Assembly (NCBI RefSeq): GCF_008329605.1
Contig: NZ_NPKO01000006.1
Location: 1 to 64,000 of the forward strand
Reading direction: 5' to 3'
DNA from: Mycolicibacterium sp. P9-64
Lineage (GTDB): Bacteria > Actinomycetota > Actinomycetes > Mycobacteriales > Mycobacteriaceae
DNA length: 64,000 bases
The notes beneath the pieces are model-generated. The model worked only from the letters and a program-made list of their open reading frames with translations, was not told the origin of the DNA and ran no database searches. A program made the position numbers and the translations under genes. Below, one piece after another: positions 61,866-64,000 of the stretch (the stretch's first letter is position 1; every line of letters starts with the position of its first letter).

Positions 61866-61871
61866 TAGGGT
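61866..61871 (+). promoter_or_regulatory. Leaderless -10 box for the DUF4333 lipoprotein gene
   Basis: TAGGGT is followed by seven bases and the ATG at 61879, supporting that ATG as the true start of a gene whose frame is later lost. Confidence 0.45.
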
Positions 61872-61878
61872 CCGGTTC

Positions 61879-62387
61879 ATGCGGGTGACGGCGGTCTTGG
61901 TGGCCATGGTCATCGCGCTCGCCGGATGCAGCGCCGGCGGGGGAGGCGGCGCGCGTCCGTCTCGCGACAGGCCTTGCAGGCCGACATCTCCGAGGGGCCG
62001 GCCAACGCGGGCAACCCGCCACAGTCGGCGACGTGTCAAGAGGATCTGATCGGCGAGGTCGGCAGGACCGCCAGGTGCGACGTGGTGATGACCGACGCGA
62101 ACTGCTTCCAGCCGATCATCACCGTCAGCCGAGTCGACGGCAGCACCGTTGACTACGAGATGACGCCGGCAATCTCGCAGGAGCAACTCGAGAAGGACGT
62201 CGCCCGGCTCGTCACCCAAAACTCCGGTGACCATGTCGATTCCGTCGCGTGCGAGTCGGGGCTGGAGGGCAGGGTCGACGCGATCGCGCACTGCGACGTC
62301 GATGCCGGGGGCACCAAGGCCCGCCGCACCGTGCGCGTCACGGAGGTGTCGGGCCTGACGATGGACTTCAGTCTGACGGCGGAGTGA
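61879..62387 (+). pseudogene. DUF4333-type lipoprotein gene with a frameshift
   Basis: The first frame encodes a signal peptide with lipobox (MRVTAVLVAMVIALAGCSAG). After the G-rich tract GGCGGGGGAGGCGG (61937-61950) the natural continuation, SRQALQADISEGPANAG and the two DUF4333-like cysteine pairs (SATCQEDL, ARCDVVM, SVACESG, AHCDVDAG), is in another frame up to the stop at 62387. One missing base in or near the tract explains it; the repaired protein would be about 169 residues. A homopolymer sequencing error is a serious alternative. It ends 20 bases inside the convergent GntR gene. Confidence 0.7.
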
Positions 62388-63075
62388 CGCTGCTCTTCGC
62401 CTCGTCGATGATCGCGCGCATGGCCCGTTCCGCGCCGGCCCCGTCGCGCAGCCGGATGGCGCGGGCAACCTCGTCGTGCAGCTCGATGGCGACCGGGTTC
62501 GGCGTCTCCGGCATCAAGCCGTGATGGGTGCGGCCGGTGAGGATCTCGGCGACGACGCCGTTGAGCGCGCGGAACATCTCATTGCCGCTGGCCTCGAGCA
62601 GGGTCTGGTGAAAGACCTTGTCCGCCAACAGATAGGACTCCAGATCCCCTGAGCGGCCATGCACCACCATGTCTGACACCGCGGCGGCCATGATGCGGCA
62701 GTGATGCGGGTTGGCACGTTGTGCGGCAAGCGCGGCCGCCGCAGGCTCGAAGCCCCGTCGAAGCTCGGAGAGCGAGATCAGCTGAGCTGACCGGTCGCTT
62801 GAGCTGAGTCGCCAGCGAATCACCCTGGGGTCGAACACGTTCCACAGTTCGGCAGGCTGGATGGTGATGCCGACGCGCCGTCGGGAGGCGACAAGGCCCA
62901 TCGACTCGAGGACGCGGATGGCTTCGCGGGCGACGCTGCGGGACACGCCGTGTTGAGCGCTGACGCCGTCCAGATTGATCACGTGACCGGGGGGAAGGTC
63001 GCCGGCGACGATCTGGGTGCCCAGCGCGGTCAGAACGCTGTCGTGCAGCGCGCTGAGGCTTGCTTGCTGGGCCAC
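62368..63075 (-). CDS. GntR-family (FCD) regulator of the gluconate genes
   Basis: 235 residues from GTG with GAGAAG upstream. The winged helix (INLDGVSAQHGVSRSVAREA, then IRVLESMGLVASRRRVG) is followed by the FadR-type C-terminal domain with Asp/His metal-type ligands (LADKVFHQTLLEASGN, AIELHDEVARAI). It is divergent from a gluconokinase and a GntP-type permease and should repress them until gluconate or a phosphorylated derivative is present. A perfect palindrome lies in the gap. Confidence 0.92.
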   Translation of the reverse strand: MAQQASLSALHDSVLTALGTQIVAGDLPPGHVINLDGVSAQHGVSRSVAREAIRVLESMGLVASRRRVGITIQPAELWNVFDPRVIRWRLSSSDRSAQLISLSELRRGFEPAAAALAAQRANPHHCRIMAAAVSDMVVHGRSGDLESYLLADKVFHQTLLEASGNEMFRALNGVVAEILTGRTHHGLMPETPNPVAIELHDEVARAIRLRDGAGAERAMRAIIDEAKSSVTPPSD

Positions 63076-63138
63076 GGATACATCTTCTCATAGGCAGGCC
63101 TGGCGTTATTAAAAACGTACCTTTACGTGTTTCCATTG

Positions 63139-63155
63139 CAATAGTCAGACTATTG
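63139..63155. promoter_or_regulatory. GntR-type palindromic operator
   Basis: CAATAGTC-A-GACTATTG is a perfect 17-base palindrome in the gap between the divergent GntR gene and the gluconate genes. FCD-type GntR proteins bind such short inverted repeats. Its location and symmetry make it the likely operator. Confidence 0.75.
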
Positions 63156-63213
63156 ATGCAGACTGTGTGACGGCAAGCACAAGCGGGTAGGTATGGCCCG
63201 GAGAGGTGGAGTG

Positions 63214-63714
63214 GTGGCGTCACCAGTAGTCGTGATGGGCGTGTCCGGATCGGGGAAGTCGACGGTCGGAGCGGCGGTCGCCCAACGTCTGCGGGTGCCC
63301 TTCGCCGATGCCGACGACTTCCACCCCGCCGCCAACATCGCCAAGATGTCCGCCGGGCACCCGCTGAATGATGATGACCGTCGGCCATGGCTGGAGACCA
63401 TCGGCGACTGGCTGGCGCAGCGATGCGGCACCGGCGGGGTGATGAGCTGCTCTGCCCTCAAGCGCACCTATCGCGATCAACTGCGCCAGCACTGCCCGCA
63501 AGTGGAGTTCCTCCATCTGGTCGGCACGCCGGAGGTCATCGGTCGCAGACAGGCCAGCCGCCCGGGGCACTTCATGCCGCCGTCCCTATTGAAGTCGCAG
63601 TTCGACACCCTCGAGCCGCTCGAATCAGACGAACGCGGCGTAGACGTCGACGTCGACCAGGACATCGACGCCATCGTCGAAACGTATCTATCCCGCACCA
63701 ATCAGGAGCACTAG
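63214..63714 (+). CDS. gntK: Gluconokinase
   Basis: 166 residues from the GTG at 63214 (MASPVVVMGVSGSGKSTVGA) with GAGAGG seven bases upstream; ATG at 63193 lacks a well-spaced site. The P-loop is GVSGSGKST, followed by FADADDFHPAANIAKMSAGHPLNDDDR with the substrate Asp/His, and CSALKRTYRDQLR. It phosphorylates gluconate to 6-phosphogluconate for the pentose phosphate pathway. The stop is directly followed by the permease ATG. Confidence 0.93.
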   Translation: MASPVVVMGVSGSGKSTVGAAVAQRLRVPFADADDFHPAANIAKMSAGHPLNDDDRRPWLETIGDWLAQRCGTGGVMSCSALKRTYRDQLRQHCPQVEFLHLVGTPEVIGRRQASRPGHFMPPSLLKSQFDTLEPLESDERGVDVDVDQDIDAIVETYLSRTNQEH

Positions 63715-64000
63715 ATGATCTCGGGCATTACATTCCTCGCTGACGACGCGCCGAAGCTCACCGAACCGGTGGCCTCGGGCTGGCAGCTGATCCTGGCCTT
63801 CCTCGCCGGTATCGCGGTGATCGTCGTACTGATCACCATCGTCAAACTGCACCCGTTCCTGTCGCTGCTCTTCGGCGCCTTCACGGTTGGCATCGTCGCG
63901 GGGGAGAATCTGCAGACGGTATTGACCTCATTCGCAAAGGGTTTCGGTGATACCGCGGCAAGCGTGGGCATTCTGATCGCCCTGGGTGCCATGTTCGCCA
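63715..64000 (+). CDS. GntP-type gluconate:H+ symporter, N-terminal part
   Basis: The ATG comes directly after the gntK stop. The 95 visible residues include two hydrophobic helices (LILAFLAGIAVIVVLITIVK and FLSLLFGAFTVGIVAG) and the ENLQTVLTSFAKGFGDTAASVG motif of GntP permeases. The frame is open to the window end. It imports gluconate or a related acid for the neighbouring kinase under control of the GntR repressor. Confidence 0.9.
   Translation, partial: MISGITFLADDAPKLTEPVASGWQLILAFLAGIAVIVVLITIVKLHPFLSLLFGAFTVGIVAGENLQTVLTSFAKGFGDTAASVGILIALGAMFA

Overview
The window is high-GC DNA with the gene content of a mycobacterium, most likely a fast-growing Mycolicibacterium-type species. It carries the Pup-proteasome genes (dop, pup, prcB, prcA, pafA, pafB, pafC), rbpA, several F420-dependent enzymes, a 13E12-type DUF222 protein end, and the order helY / DUF4333 protein / exonuclease / pepE and F420 reductase / SDR / cobL / cobM / cobK known from Mycobacterium tuberculosis. 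Lnt and Ppm1 are separate genes, as in M. smegmatis, not fused as in M. tuberculosis. I see no tRNA, rRNA, CRISPR array, prophage or complete IS element. Layout: 1-6 kb holds a 13E12 fragment, two paralogous polytopic membrane proteins around a convergent histidine kinase/response regulator pair, and a ThrE-type exporter. 6-12.5 kb holds dop, pup, prcB, prcA, a TetR unit with a long palindromic operator, and pafA. 12.5-18.5 kb is a LacI-controlled catabolic cluster (asparaginase-like amidohydrolase, NodB-fold hydrolase, MFS transporter, two SDRs) sitting between pafA and pafB. 18.5-25 kb holds pafB, pafC, tatA, tatC, helY and a Mug/TDG glycosylase. 25-29 kb holds a DUF4333 membrane protein, a 5'-3' exonuclease, a VOC protein and pepE. 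29-42.5 kb is a cobalamin region: SDR-cobL-cobM-cobK rightward, cobG-cobH-cobIJ leftward, then cobN, with an APH-like kinase and a TauD/AtsK dioxygenase between them. 42.5-48.4 kb holds two tandem F420/PPOX paralogues, fxsA, an amidohydrolase, lnt, ppm1 and rbpA. 48.4-64 kb is mixed: a winged-helix/hydrolase fusion, lipoproteins, ssuD, kmtR with a frameshifted CDF exporter gene, lipT, a copper amine oxidase, an APH/DUF fusion, ynfA and a gluconate operon cut by the window end. How the genes work together: Dop deamidates Pup, PafA ligates it to substrates, and PrcBA degrades them; PafB and PafC control the DNA-damage response; TatA and TatC form a Tat translocase core. The cob genes cover much of corrin-ring methylation, reduction and contraction plus cobalt insertion (CobN). 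Lnt and Ppm1 act on lipoproteins and polyprenyl-phosphate-mannose. KmtR and the CDF gene form a nickel/cobalt efflux unit whose exporter reads as broken. Many genes share a TANNNT box placed 6-8 bases before the start codon with no Shine-Dalgarno site, the sign of leaderless transcripts. The observations most worth checking are the frameshifted CDF gene beside an intact KmtR, the paralogous membrane proteins around the convergent two-component system, the LacI-controlled putative imide/amide cluster inside the paf locus, and the palindromic operators.
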